Shown: one piece after another, positions 24,952 through 33,969 of the stretch
Position numbering within the stretch: position 1 is the stretch's first letter
Layout of the letters: every line of letters starts with the position of its first letter
From: Ignavibacteria bacterium
GTDB lineage: Bacteria; Bacteroidota; Ignavibacteria; UBA10030
DNA length: 64,000 nt
Direction: 5' to 3'
NCBI GenBank assembly: GCA_016873805.1
Contig: VGVZ01000006.1
Coordinates: forward strand, 1-64,000
Translations under genes and position numbers: made by a program
Notes under the pieces: model-generated
Databases searched by the model: none
Seen by the model: only the letters and a program-made list of their open reading frames with translations
Told to the model about the DNA's origin: nothing

Positions 24952-27054
24952 CTATCTGCTGATTTCCATCTTGACGATGCGATCGCCGACTTGGATACGA
25001 TCCACGACCTCCATCCCGCTCACCACTTCACCGAAGATCGTGTATCGGCCATCCAGATGCGGCTGATCGGAGTGTGTGATGAAGAACTGGCACCCCTCAG
25101 TGTCTTTGCCGGCGCTTGCGACGCCCACCATTCCGCGAGCATAGTTGATCAAACCAAATTCCGATCTGATTGAATAGCCGGGCCCGCCCCATCCGTCCCC
25201 TCGCGGATCTCCCCCCTGGATGACGAAGTTCGGCACGACTCGGTGAAACGAGAGACCGTCGAAGAACCGTCGTTCCATGAGTCGAATGAAACTGAGCACT
25301 GTGAAGGGTGCAGACTCTCTCAGGAGATCGACGAGGACGACTCCTTTGGTTGTTACAAGCCGTATGCGCTGACGTTTCGCGATGCTCTGCAGTTTGGGCC
25401 AGTCATAATCGGTGTACGCCGGTGGTTGAACGGGAGGAATCGCGATCGCGGCAGATTCACCCTTGAACGCCTTCAGACCATTATAGGCAACGAGGGCGAC
25501 CGAGCGGTCGGAATCATGCAGCGCCTGTTCCAGCAATTCGATGCAACGATCATCTTTCGATGCAATGAGAGTTGTCAGCAACGATTGCATTGCTTCGACA
25601 TCGTCGGGCGACCGCTGTCGCTCGTACACGTCCATCAGGAGGGCCGCAAGCTCTCTCATTCGTCCGCTGCGAATCATGACATCCACAACCAATGAATCGC
25701 GAAACGCATCGGAGACCGCGGTGGTGAGAGCCATGTCTCCGCGCGAAAATGCCGTCCGCGCCGATTGGAGAAGATCGTGAGCCAAGAGATCCCTCTCCCC
25801 CGCACTCGCCGGCTTCCCGGCATTTCTCCTCGAAAGTGATTCCCTCACAGATTCCCACGCGGCCCTCGCGAGCCTCTGATTGCTGTTCTCTAACAGATTC
25901 CGGATCGTACGCCAATTCTTCTCCGTTTTGAGTTTCGCGACTGCGGCAATCACGCGGCTCTTGAGAAACTCGCTCGTCGCGGCGTCGCTGATGAACGATT
26001 CATAGATGAATTCTTCAGGCACAAAGATGGCCGTCGCAATGACGGCCTCTCCACGCAGTGCATCAGGGACGTGAGATCCCGTCACCAGTCGTTTGAGTAC
26101 AGCAACGCTCCCCATCGAGACGAGATATGGGCGGGCGTTCTCTGCACTCAACGTGTTGAGACTCGCGAGCGACGCGTTGACAACATGCTCGTTCCTTGCC
26201 TCCAGGAGATCCAGGAGTGCCGGCATTGAGTCCGGATGTGTTCGGCTCACGGAGGCGAGAGCACGCGCAATCTGAACTTGTACCCTCCATTCGGGATTCT
26301 CCTTCTCTCTCCGATGGAGTTCAAGAAGTAGATTCCGTCCTGCTTGAGAGACCACCCTGCCCAGCAGCGTCGCCAGATGCATCCTGACCTCGGGTGATCG
26401 ATCCTCCATCACTTGCCGGATTTCATTTGCGCGCAATTCAACCAACGAATCGATGGATGGATGCGGACCTGACCTCCAGAGTGCGTACAGCGACTTCCAG
26501 CGAATCTGCGGATCGTTCTTGTGAAGCTGGTCGAAGCAGAATGCGATGGATTCCGCCGATATCACAGAGCGCAACGCGAAGCGCGCAATCCCCAGTGCGC
26601 GGTCCCCCTCTAGGGTGGAATCAATCACTTGGCTTGGCAGGCGAATCAAGCGATCGAGATCTCCCGCGGTGCCGCACCTGCCGATGGCTTCAAGAATGCG
26701 CGCCCTTACCCCTGGAGCCGGTTCCGTCGTCAGGCGTTCCAGCATCACGACGGCGGTCGAACGTGCTCCGATTTGACCCAGAGCGAATGCTGCCGCTTCC
26801 CGCACTTCTGGAGCAGGGTCGTTAAGGAGAGGAATCGCGAGAGGAACTGCGGCAGAATCCTGCAAGTTGGCCAGCGCCAAGGCCCCCTGTATCCGAACAT
26901 CACTCGAAGGATGAGCAAGGTGTTGCGCGAACTCGCTCCGATCAAGTTGTCGTTGATCCTGCAAAAAGAGGATCCGGGGGATGGGTTCGATGGATTGCCG
27001 AGCTTCTGCATAGGACCATCCAAAGAGGAATGAAACATAGAGGATCAGTTTCAT
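24952..27054 (-). CDS. Secreted HEAT-repeat protein with C-terminal cyclophilin peptidyl-prolyl isomerase
   Basis: 700 residues. A short signal peptide ends near SYAEA. Residues ~40-540 are HEAT-like alpha repeats (VRIQGALALANLQDSAAVPLAIPLLND, VREAAAFALGQIGARSTAVVML, VRARILEAIGRCG). A cyclophilin-type PPIase occupies about 555-700: LSFHRVVPNFVIQGGDPRGDG with the catalytic Arg, GMVGVASAGKDTEGCQFFIT and PHLDGRYTIFGEV. The enzyme catalyses proline cis/trans isomerisation; the HEAT solenoid probably binds client proteins in the periplasm. It converges with porD (12-bp gap) and lies 47 bp after the serine dehydratase alpha gene. Confidence 0.9.
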   Translation of the reverse strand: MKLILYVSFLFGWSYAEARQSIEPIPRILFLQDQRQLDRSEFAQHLAHPSSDVRIQGALALANLQDSAAVPLAIPLLNDPAPEVREAAAFALGQIGARSTAVVMLERLTTEPAPGVRARILEAIGRCGTAGDLDRLIRLPSQVIDSTLEGDRALGIARFALRSVISAESIAFCFDQLHKNDPQIRWKSLYALWRSGPHPSIDSLVELRANEIRQVMEDRSPEVRMHLATLLGRVVSQAGRNLLLELHRREKENPEWRVQVQIARALASVSRTHPDSMPALLDLLEARNEHVVNASLASLNTLSAENARPYLVSMGSVAVLKRLVTGSHVPDALRGEAVIATAIFVPEEFIYESFISDAATSEFLKSRVIAAVAKLKTEKNWRTIRNLLENSNQRLARAAWESVRESLSRRNAGKPASAGERDLLAHDLLQSARTAFSRGDMALTTAVSDAFRDSLVVDVMIRSGRMRELAALLMDVYERQRSPDDVEAMQSLLTTLIASKDDRCIELLEQALHDSDRSVALVAYNGLKAFKGESAAIAIPPVQPPAYTDYDWPKLQSIAKRQRIRLVTTKGVVLVDLLRESAPFTVLSFIRLMERRFFDGLSFHRVVPNFVIQGGDPRGDGWGGPGYSIRSEFGLINYARGMVGVASAGKDTEGCQFFITHSDQPHLDGRYTIFGEVVSGMEVVDRIQVGDRIVKMEISR

Positions 27055-27101
27055 ACAGGATCACGCGGAAGGATGTTTGTGGATGTCAGGGAATGATTCT
27101 A

Positions 27102-27974
27102 TCAATCGGACTGCTTGAACACACGCTTCTGGATTTCTCTGCCGGTCTTGGTGTTCGCCAGTCCCCCCTGAGCGGATTCCTTCAGACGGGGCGACATTAA
27201 ATCGCCCACCTCTTTCGTTGCGAAGATGACCTCGTCTGCGGGAATGAGGCTCTTGATGCCGGAGAGCGCCATCTGTGCCGAGACGAATGCGTTCGCAACA
27301 CCGACGGCATTCCGCGTCGTGCAAGGTTCTTCGACCAGACCGGCCACGGGATCACAGACGAGTCCCATCGATCCTTTGAGCGCGAATCCGACCGCTTCGA
27401 GTATTTGTTCTTCATTCCCCCCGAGGAGGTACGTGATACTTGCTGCCCCCATCGCCGCGGCACTTCCGGTTTCCCCCATACATCCCGCTTCCGATCCCGC
27501 AAACGACGAGTTCCGGGCAAAGATCAAACCGACAGCTGATGAAACAAGAAGCGCGTCGAGGATCCGTTCGCGCGACAGTCGGTGCTCTTCCATCATGGTG
27601 ACAAGTACCGCAGGCATGATCCCGGCCGAGCCCGCGGTCGGCGCCGCAGCAATTCTCCCCATACAGGCATTCACCTCACCAACGGCAATCGCGCGTGCGA
27701 TCGCTTTTTGGAGCTGAGGCCCGAGCGCACCGAGCGGATGTTCATAGATCTGCTTGGCCCAGTTGTTCAGCATCCCGCTCGGCGAAACGACCTGCTGCGT
27801 CAACCCCTGTTCGACCGACTCTTCCATGACGAGGAGAATCTGTTTCAACGATGCGTAAACCTGCTCGCGAGTGAGATTCTTGTTGCGCATCTCATAGTCG
27901 AGCATGGCCTGAGCAAAATCTTTCCCCTCAGTGTGACAGTATTCGGCAATATCCGATAAGAGGCGGAACTCCAT
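27102..27974 (-). CDS. sdaAA: L-serine ammonia-lyase, iron-sulfur-dependent, alpha subunit
   Basis: 290 residues, the normal size for the split (Bacillus-type) enzyme. Fe-S cluster cysteines sit in SEAGCMGETGSAAAMGAA and in CDPVAGLVEEPCTTRNAVG. AAPTAGSAGIMPAVL is also diagnostic. With the beta subunit it converts L-serine to pyruvate and ammonia using an oxygen-sensitive [4Fe-4S] cluster. It starts 8 bp after the beta-subunit stop, so the two are co-expressed. Confidence 0.95.
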   Translation of the reverse strand: MEFRLLSDIAEYCHTEGKDFAQAMLDYEMRNKNLTREQVYASLKQILLVMEESVEQGLTQQVVSPSGMLNNWAKQIYEHPLGALGPQLQKAIARAIAVGEVNACMGRIAAAPTAGSAGIMPAVLVTMMEEHRLSRERILDALLVSSAVGLIFARNSSFAGSEAGCMGETGSAAAMGAASITYLLGGNEEQILEAVGFALKGSMGLVCDPVAGLVEEPCTTRNAVGVANAFVSAQMALSGIKSLIPADEVIFATKEVGDLMSPRLKESAQGGLANTKTGREIQKRVFKQSD

Positions 27975-27982
27975 GGCTGATC

Positions 27983-28678
27983 CTATTTGTCGTATCGCGA
28001 GCTTCCCTCGACCATCGGTGCGATCAATCTCGCAAAACGCACCCAGGGAAACGTCCGGATTGCGTTGATCGTTCTCGGCTCAACCGGATGGTCGACTTCG
28101 ATCACCATATTGGCGAGTCGTTCGCTTCGTGAGACGTACATATTTGCGATGTTGTTGTTGGTATCCGCGATTGCGGCGCTGATGTTCTTGATACTGCCGG
28201 GGATGTCTTCAGCGATGATGACGATCGTATGTGACTGCCCGCCAAAGTTCACGCCAAATCCTTCGATTTCATCGATTCGAATTCTCCCCCCTCCTAACGA
28301 GACGCCGACGATCTCAACATTGCCACCGCCCACGCCAGAGAGCTTGATGCGCGCCGTATTCGAATGATATCGGTTCGGACCGGATGAGAACTTGAATTCC
28401 CACACCAGACTCTCTTGTTTCGCAAGCTCGAGGGAATTACGAATGCGTAGATCATCAGGACCGAATCCGAGGATTCCCCCGATCAGCGCCTTGTCTGTCC
28501 CATGGCCTTTGTGCGTCTTCGCAAAGGAATTGTAGAGCGTGATGACCGCCCGTGTTGGCGTATCGCCCAAAAGCTGGCGCGCGACGTAGCCGATGCGACT
28601 TGCGCCAGCCGTGTGAGAACTTGAAGGTCCGATCATCACCGGACCGAGAATATCGAATATGCTTGGAGGTTCCGACAT
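27983..28678 (-). CDS. sdaAB: L-serine ammonia-lyase, iron-sulfur-dependent, beta subunit
   Basis: 231 residues from ATG 28678; the frame extends upstream to 28777 but would overlap the TatD gene in non-conserved sequence. The signature SSSHTAGASRIGYVARQLLG is at the N-terminus. A C-terminal ACT domain (about 150-225: HTIVIIAEDIPGSIKNISAAIAD, NNIANMYVSRS) probably senses serine. It is the partner of the alpha subunit directly downstream and starts 7 bp after the TatD/radical-SAM gene. Confidence 0.93.
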   Translation of the reverse strand: MSEPPSIFDILGPVMIGPSSSHTAGASRIGYVARQLLGDTPTRAVITLYNSFAKTHKGHGTDKALIGGILGFGPDDLRIRNSLELAKQESLVWEFKFSSGPNRYHSNTARIKLSGVGGGNVEIVGVSLGGGRIRIDEIEGFGVNFGGQSHTIVIIAEDIPGSIKNISAAIADTNNNIANMYVSRSERLANMVIEVDHPVEPRTINAIRTFPWVRFARLIAPMVEGSSRYDK

Positions 28679-28685
28679 GGGAATT

Positions 28686-30098
28686 CTAGAAGTACGGGCG
28701 GAGCTTGAATTCACACCCGAGGGTTTCTTCGATATCCTTGCGTGCCTTCTCGATGTCGACCTCCGGCAATTCCACAATCGTCATCACGACTCTCGGGAGG
28801 AGGCGCTTACATTCTCGCGTGAACTCGATCATGGCCTGGTGAAACCGCTTTCCGTCGATTCTCATCAGCCGGCCGTATTGTTCTGGATCGCTCGTATTGT
28901 AGCTTATCGAAACGACATCGACCAGTCCGACCAATTCGGGCACGATGTTGCGCTTGTTGATGATATTGCCGTGGCCGTCGGTGTTCAAACGTACGCGGCC
29001 CCCTCTTGACTTCACCCATCGGGCCACATCCTTCATCACGTCCAGTCGTATGGTCGGTTCGCCGTATCCGCAGAATACGACTTCTTCATAGTCCAGCGGA
29101 TTTCCGATCGAGGCGATGATCTGGTCGAGGCTGGGCTCCTCAGCGATTCTGAGGCTGTATCCCTTGACAATCGCGGCCCCTTTGCGATCACAGAAGACAC
29201 AATCGGCGTTACAGCGAATGGTGATGTTGAGGTAGAGTGAATTTCGCAGTTGATATGCAATGCACGGCTCATCAGGTTCTCCGATGCCAAAGAGCCGCTT
29301 CGAATTGAAACGCGTCGCCCGGGCGACGTCCTCCTTCGATGCATCGACGATCTCGGCAATTCGTTCAGCAATGATCCCGATATGAGCCGGTTCGTTCCGC
29401 TTTCCGCGATACGGCACAGGACTCATGTAGGGTGAATCAGTCTCCAGCAGAAGATGGTCGTAGCCGATCCGTTCAAGCGTCGTGAGGACCGGGGATTTCT
29501 TGAACGTGACGATTCCGGGGTACGACACGTAGAATCCCATGTTGATGACGCGCCAGGCATCAGATTCATTTCCCGAGAAGCAGTGAAAGACTCCTCTTGG
29601 ATATCGGACCGCCTGACCGTCCTCAAAGGCGCCCATTCTCCACGTGGCGTCCTGTCCGATGATCTCCTCCACAATGCCCATCGTTTCGGCAATCGAATCG
29701 CGCGTGTGGATCACAATCGGATAGTCCGTTTCAATCGCGAGCTTCACCTGGTCCTTGAACAGACCGACTTGAACATCTTGCGGTGCAAAATCGTAGTAGT
29801 AGTCGAGACCGATTTCACCGATACCCACGACTTTCGGGTGACTCAAAAGATCGGCAACGGTATCGAGATCGTTGCTCGCCGCCTTCGCCGCCTCATGGGG
29901 ATGGATCCCCACACAGACGTAGACACCGGAGTGACGTTCGGCCAGTTCAATCGCCTCTCGCGACGTTGAGATGTTCGTCGCAGGAACGACAATTGATTCC
30001 ACCCCGGCATCTGCTGCTCGTTGAATGACGTCGTGCAGTTCGTTGCCGTAGTCCGCTTTGAAGAGATGTGCGTGAGAGTCTATGTACATGGGATTCAC
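28686..30098 (-). CDS. TatD-family metal hydrolase fused to a TatD-associated radical SAM domain
   Basis: 470 residues in two complete domains. Residues 1-~270 are TatD DNase: DSHAHL, CVGIHPHEA, GIGEIGLDYYYD, HTRDS, FHCFSG and TDSPYMSPVPYRGKRNEP carry the metal ligands. Residues ~280-470 are a compact radical SAM domain with the CxxxCxxC cluster motif CNADCVFC (C296, C300, C303), then CGYGEPTIRLD and LNTDGHGN. A radical SAM family next to TatD is known from many genomes; here the two are one protein. The role may be nucleic-acid repair or modification, but the substrate is unknown. The start could also be ATG 30089 (MYIDSHAHL). It heads the operon containing serine dehydratase. Confidence 0.9.
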   Translation of the reverse strand: MNPMYIDSHAHLFKADYGNELHDVIQRAADAGVESIVVPATNISTSREAIELAERHSGVYVCVGIHPHEAAKAASNDLDTVADLLSHPKVVGIGEIGLDYYYDFAPQDVQVGLFKDQVKLAIETDYPIVIHTRDSIAETMGIVEEIIGQDATWRMGAFEDGQAVRYPRGVFHCFSGNESDAWRVINMGFYVSYPGIVTFKKSPVLTTLERIGYDHLLLETDSPYMSPVPYRGKRNEPAHIGIIAERIAEIVDASKEDVARATRFNSKRLFGIGEPDEPCIAYQLRNSLYLNITIRCNADCVFCDRKGAAIVKGYSLRIAEEPSLDQIIASIGNPLDYEEVVFCGYGEPTIRLDVMKDVARWVKSRGGRVRLNTDGHGNIINKRNIVPELVGLVDVVSISYNTSDPEQYGRLMRIDGKRFHQAMIEFTRECKRLLPRVVMTIVELPEVDIEKARKDIEETLGCEFKLRPYF

Positions 30099-30201
30099 AT
30101 TTCATCCGCCGTGTCCGGACGATTTCCTGTGGGTCCCGGAGACGGCAATGTGGGACGGCACAAGCCACTTCTGTAACATTTCCAGGACAGTGAAGTGTTC
30201 C

Positions 30202-30230
30202 AACATACTCGAAACTCGACAGGAATTCAA
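30202..30230 (-). promoter_or_regulatory. Sigma-70 promoter for the TatD/radical-SAM operon
   Basis: Minus strand -35 TTGAAT (30230-30225), 17-bp spacer, -10 TATGTT (30207-30202). This gives a leader of nearly 100 nt. No other signal is seen in the 191-bp gap 30099-30289. Confidence 0.45.
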
Positions 30231-30289
30231 TAAAGGAGAAGAGTAGTGGAGACGTGCAAAGGGGAAGTGGTCCGGCTCCTGCAGGATTG

Positions 30290-32524
30290 TCAGAACGTTC
30301 CCTCGATCGTCAGGAAAAAGGTTCGGACGGGGGCGAGATTCCCGATCAGCTCGACGTAATGATAGTTGAGAAGGTTGTTGACATTGAAACCGATCCTCAT
30401 CGGCAGTCCATACGCCGTGAGAAGATACGAGCTGTGGAGATCGAATACCCTGATTGGAACCCGTTCGGCGCCGTCGATCACAGGGGCAAAGCGAACCAAC
30501 GCATCGTCAATCCGCTCAAGCCGACTCACGAATCGAAAATCGATTGAGGCATTGAAGCCGAGGTAATACAGTGCGGCGGAACCATGCAGGATGTGTCGAG
30601 GCCGGAATTTCAGAGGTGCGTCCTCCGTCACATCGCGAGGCCAGATGTAGGTGTAGCCCACATCGGTGGTGAGGAGACGCTTCAACCAGTCGATTTTCAC
30701 GTTGAATTCCGACCCCTGGATTCTTGCCCGCGTCACGTTTTCAAACTCTGCAACAGCGCGTTCCACTTCTGCCGTGTCCGAAGGCGACACCCGAATCTTC
30801 TTGATCTTCACACCGGCTTCAATGAGATCCCGGAAATCATTGTGAAAGAACGCCACATCGACGTGAATCCGATCGGTCAATGAATGACTTCCCCCAAATT
30901 CCATCGAAACGCTTTTCTCCGCACGAAGTCTTTCGTTCGGAATAATCACGAGCTTTGAAACATTCGTCGAGCTCTGCACAAACAGTTCACCGATCGATGG
31001 ATACCGGAAGCCGGTCCCGACGGAGACGCGGATATTGGTTTCCTCCCGGGGCGAGTAGACGGCAGAGAGCTTCGGACTGAACAACGACGATCCGGCGAGC
31101 AGCGACACACGTTGAAAATCATACCGAACTCCGGCAGTAAGACGGAGCGGTTCGATCGGAAGAAACTCATGTTGGGCATACGCCGCAGCACCGAATCCCA
31201 CGTGATCGCCAAAGAGGCTCGAATAGACCCTGTCGAAGTTCGCCGCGAATCCTGCGGTGAAAATGTTTTTTCGCGATACCTCGTAGGTTCCCTGAACCTC
31301 TCCTCGCACCACGTGAGAGCTGGAGACGTTGCCGACACGCCCCGCACTATCATCCTTCCAAAAATTGCCGAAGTAGATACCTTTCACGGAATAGAAGAAC
31401 CGGTCCGACAAAAACTCCTTGTACGCGAGGCTCAAATTTCCGCGGCGCGAGCGAACCTTTCCGTTCAATTGCATATCGGCCGGGAGGGTCGCCTCTTTGA
31501 GACTCTTCCACCAGAAATAGTTCCCGTGCGTGCGATCGAGGAAGTTGCCACCGATTGCGAGATTGCTGGAACTCGAGAGTTCGTATTTTGCAAGGGCGGA
31601 AACATTCCAGCGATGGTAGACGTCATTCACGCGATAGCTCTCGTCGACCGAACGTCTGACACTGAAGACGAATCCAAACGGCCCGGTCTTACGCGCATAG
31701 CTGACGAGTGCACCGCTGTTGAAGCGAGGCCTCTTCCACCATTTCCACTCTTCGTAGCGAGGACTGTCATACAATCCGGCATAGAGCTTGAACCTTCCTT
31801 CGGCGCCTTCCGTGACATCGCGCGTGATCACATTGATCACTCCGCCAAGAGCACTCGAACCATAGAGCGCCGAGCCCGCCCCTTTGACCACTTCGATGTG
31901 CTCGATCTGATGGACCGGAATTGCTTCCCAGTTGATCTCGCCTGTATCTCCCGTAAGCATCGGCAGTCCATCCAGCAACAGCAAAACCCGGCTCCCCACG
32001 CCGCGCGAATAACCGCTTGATCCCCGTATGTTGATCTGATCCTGGACCATATTGATGCCCGGGATATAACGCAACGCCTCATCCAATGTGACGCTGTTCC
32101 GCATCTGGAGATCAGCCGCCGTGATGGTCGCAATACTGACCGGCGCCTCTTGAATCCGTTGTTCGCGACGGCTCGCGGTCACGATCACCGGTTCCGAGGG
32201 AATCGCCGACGCCTTGAGCCGCACATCCAGAACCTGTTCCCCATCCGCCCGCACGACGACTGGACCAATCTGCACCCTCTCATAGCCGAGCATCGAAAAA
32301 TAGAGCGTATGCTCCCCGACTGGAACTCGCCTCAGAGCAAACGATCCGTCGTGGTCGGAAGCCGTACCCAACACAGTTCCCTTCACAGTAATATTCACCC
32401 TTACAAGGGGCTGCTTGGTGACTTCATCCGTCACGCGTCCGCGGATCGTGCCACGCTCAGGCTGTCCGAACGCCAGCGATACGGCCATCACGCTTATCGC
32501 GGTATTTGTGATGATCCTATTCAA
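30290..32524 (-). CDS. TonB-dependent receptor with carboxypeptidase-like N-domain
   Basis: 744 residues, complete. A signal peptide is followed by a carboxypeptidase-regulatory-like beta-sandwich (RGRVTDEVTKQPLVRVNITVKG...FSMLGYERV, ~25-110). The plug (APVSIATITAADLQ...IRGSSGYSRGVGSRVLLLLDGLPML, ~130-235) ends in SALYGSSALGGVINVITR. A ~500-residue barrel finishes in an aromatic C-terminus. It imports a large ligand across the outer membrane using ExbBD-TonB energy. The presence of a small lipoprotein immediately upstream (4-nt overlap) suggests a two-protein uptake system. Substrate not identified. Confidence 0.92.
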   Translation of the reverse strand: MNRIITNTAISVMAVSLAFGQPERGTIRGRVTDEVTKQPLVRVNITVKGTVLGTASDHDGSFALRRVPVGEHTLYFSMLGYERVQIGPVVVRADGEQVLDVRLKASAIPSEPVIVTASRREQRIQEAPVSIATITAADLQMRNSVTLDEALRYIPGINMVQDQINIRGSSGYSRGVGSRVLLLLDGLPMLTGDTGEINWEAIPVHQIEHIEVVKGAGSALYGSSALGGVINVITRDVTEGAEGRFKLYAGLYDSPRYEEWKWWKRPRFNSGALVSYARKTGPFGFVFSVRRSVDESYRVNDVYHRWNVSALAKYELSSSSNLAIGGNFLDRTHGNYFWWKSLKEATLPADMQLNGKVRSRRGNLSLAYKEFLSDRFFYSVKGIYFGNFWKDDSAGRVGNVSSSHVVRGEVQGTYEVSRKNIFTAGFAANFDRVYSSLFGDHVGFGAAAYAQHEFLPIEPLRLTAGVRYDFQRVSLLAGSSLFSPKLSAVYSPREETNIRVSVGTGFRYPSIGELFVQSSTNVSKLVIIPNERLRAEKSVSMEFGGSHSLTDRIHVDVAFFHNDFRDLIEAGVKIKKIRVSPSDTAEVERAVAEFENVTRARIQGSEFNVKIDWLKRLLTTDVGYTYIWPRDVTEDAPLKFRPRHILHGSAALYYLGFNASIDFRFVSRLERIDDALVRFAPVIDGAERVPIRVFDLHSSYLLTAYGLPMRIGFNVNNLLNYHYVELIGNLAPVRTFFLTIEGTF

Positions 32525-33012
32525 AAGGGGAGCGGAGGAAGATTTCTGAAATCGACATTGATTGATATGCCCCTCAACATCTCATTCCCATCGATGCGAA
32601 TCGCGACGGGAGTGAATCCGGCCTTTCCCGCGGTATAGACTCCGACCGGCCGCCAAGCTACAAGACTGGAAGCATATTGCTGAAATACTGCAACGTACTT
32701 GTATTCGCCCCGGGGTAATCGAAACTCGTAGTCGATAGCGCTCACATCGTACGGCAATCCCGATTCTCCCAACGCAGGATATACCTGAATGATCCCCTGC
32801 AAGACGAGGAACATGAGGTTCGTTTTCGTTGTATCGATGGGAAAGATTGGTGAGGCGATGACGCGCAGATCGTGAAGACTGTCGGCCGGCGGCCACGGAC
32901 CCTGAAACACGATGGTCCCTGCGATGCCTGGTTGTGTTTCCTCCGGGAGCGTGAGTCCGGGATCGCAGGCGACGAGGAAAACGAGCGGAAGAATTGAAAA
33001 GATCTTCTTCAT
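32521..33012 (-). CDS. Small lipoprotein partnered with the TonB receptor
   Basis: 163 residues from ATG 33012; GTG 33018 is an alternative. The lipoprotein signal is MKKIFSILPLVFLVAC. The mature part looks like one beta-sandwich (GIAGTIVFQGPWPPADSLHDLRVIA, FRLPRGEYKYVAVFQQY, GVYTAGKAGFTPVAIRI), similar to transthyretin-like or Ig-like folds. No named family is recognised. Its stop overlaps the receptor start by 4 nt, so translation is coupled. It may bind or deliver the receptor's ligand. Confidence 0.7.
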   Translation of the reverse strand: MKKIFSILPLVFLVACDPGLTLPEETQPGIAGTIVFQGPWPPADSLHDLRVIASPIFPIDTTKTNLMFLVLQGIIQVYPALGESGLPYDVSAIDYEFRLPRGEYKYVAVFQQYASSLVAWRPVGVYTAGKAGFTPVAIRIDGNEMLRGISINVDFRNLPPLPF

Positions 33013-33023
33013 AGGCACGGCCT

Positions 33024-33052
33024 AAAGTAACAAACCCGCGACAGAGATGCAA
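33024..33052 (-). promoter_or_regulatory. Probable sigma-70 promoter for the lipoprotein/TonB receptor operon
   Basis: Minus strand -35 TTGCAT (33052-33047), 17-bp spacer, -10 TACTTT (33029-33024). It lies only 11 bp before ATG 33012, so the leader would be very short. The weak -10 makes this tentative. Confidence 0.35.
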
Positions 33053-33096
33053 TTCAGCGCCGAACGTTCGCAGTACCGGACGCGTGTGTCAAATCG

Positions 33097-33125
33097 TTGG
33101 AATTCAGGCTCTTGTTCAGTATATT
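33097..33125 (+). promoter_or_regulatory. Sigma-70 promoter for the menG operon
   Basis: -35 TTGGAA (33097-33102), 17-bp spacer, -10 TATATT (33120-33125). The start would be near 33132, about 75 nt before the menG start codon. Confidence 0.55.
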
Positions 33126-33206
33126 GAGGCTCGTACAAACGTCAGCGGACATTCTTCATTCGCCTCGCCGCGGCGATGCAGGACAAACTAGCAAGACGCA
33201 CCTCAG

Positions 33207-33959
33207 TTGAATCGGGATCACGAACGACACTCTGCCAATCGAACCACGTACTCCTCTTCGTACGTGGCCGGGCTTTTCGATTCAATTGCACATCGGTATG
33301 ATCTGCTGAACCACCTCCTCAGTTTTGGATTCGATTTCGGCTGGCGCAGGGCCGCCATCCGCCATCTGCGCAGGTACAGGCCGAAGACAATACTTGACGT
33401 CGCCACCGGAACCGCAGATTTCGCGCTCGCGGCCGCCATTCTGAAGCCACAGAGCATCGTGGGCATCGACATCGCCGAGCGGATGCTTGCGATTGGAAAG
33501 ACAAAGATCGACAGGGCCGCTCTCTCTTCGCTCATCCGTCTCGAGCGATCTCCTGCGGAATCGATGCCCTTCAGCGACGAAACATTTGACGCGGCAATCG
33601 TGGCGTTCGGCGTGCGGAATTTCTCAAACCTCGCACAAGGTCTGCGGGAGATGCATCGTGTCCTTAGACGGGGCGGCGTCGCACTCATTCTGGAATTCTC
33701 GACTCCTCGGGGCCGGCTGGCCGGTGGCGCCTACCGCCTCTACTCTCGGCATCTTCTTCCCCGCATCGGCGGGCTGATCTCTCGCAACCGGAGCGCGTAC
33801 GAATATCTTCCGGCAACGGTGAACGATTTTCCGGATGGCGAGAATTTTGTCAGTATTCTTCAGAGCATTGGATTCGAACAAACTGCATGCTATCCGTTGA
33901 CGTTCGGCATAGCCACCATCTACGTCAGCCAGAAACAGTTTCAGAAGAATCAGGAATAG
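33207..33959 (+). CDS. menG: Demethylmenaquinone methyltransferase (MenG/UbiE)
   Basis: 250 residues with a TTG start at 33207; an in-frame TAG at 33189 leaves no other good start. SAM-binding motif I is ILDVATGTADFALAA. Other family signatures are VAGLFDSIAHRYDLLNHLLSFGFD, FGVRNFSNLAQGLREMHRVLRRGG and LEFSTPRGR. It methylates demethylmenaquinone to menaquinone, the last step of the pathway. It starts a short plus-strand operon with the MqnD-like gene (10 bp downstream) and converges on the large menaquinone operon, so the whole locus serves quinone synthesis. Confidence 0.93.
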   Translation: MNRDHERHSANRTTYSSSYVAGLFDSIAHRYDLLNHLLSFGFDFGWRRAAIRHLRRYRPKTILDVATGTADFALAAAILKPQSIVGIDIAERMLAIGKTKIDRAALSSLIRLERSPAESMPFSDETFDAAIVAFGVRNFSNLAQGLREMHRVLRRGGVALILEFSTPRGRLAGGAYRLYSRHLLPRIGGLISRNRSAYEYLPATVNDFPDGENFVSILQSIGFEQTACYPLTFGIATIYVSQKQFQKNQE

Positions 33960-33969
33960 CCAGACACCC

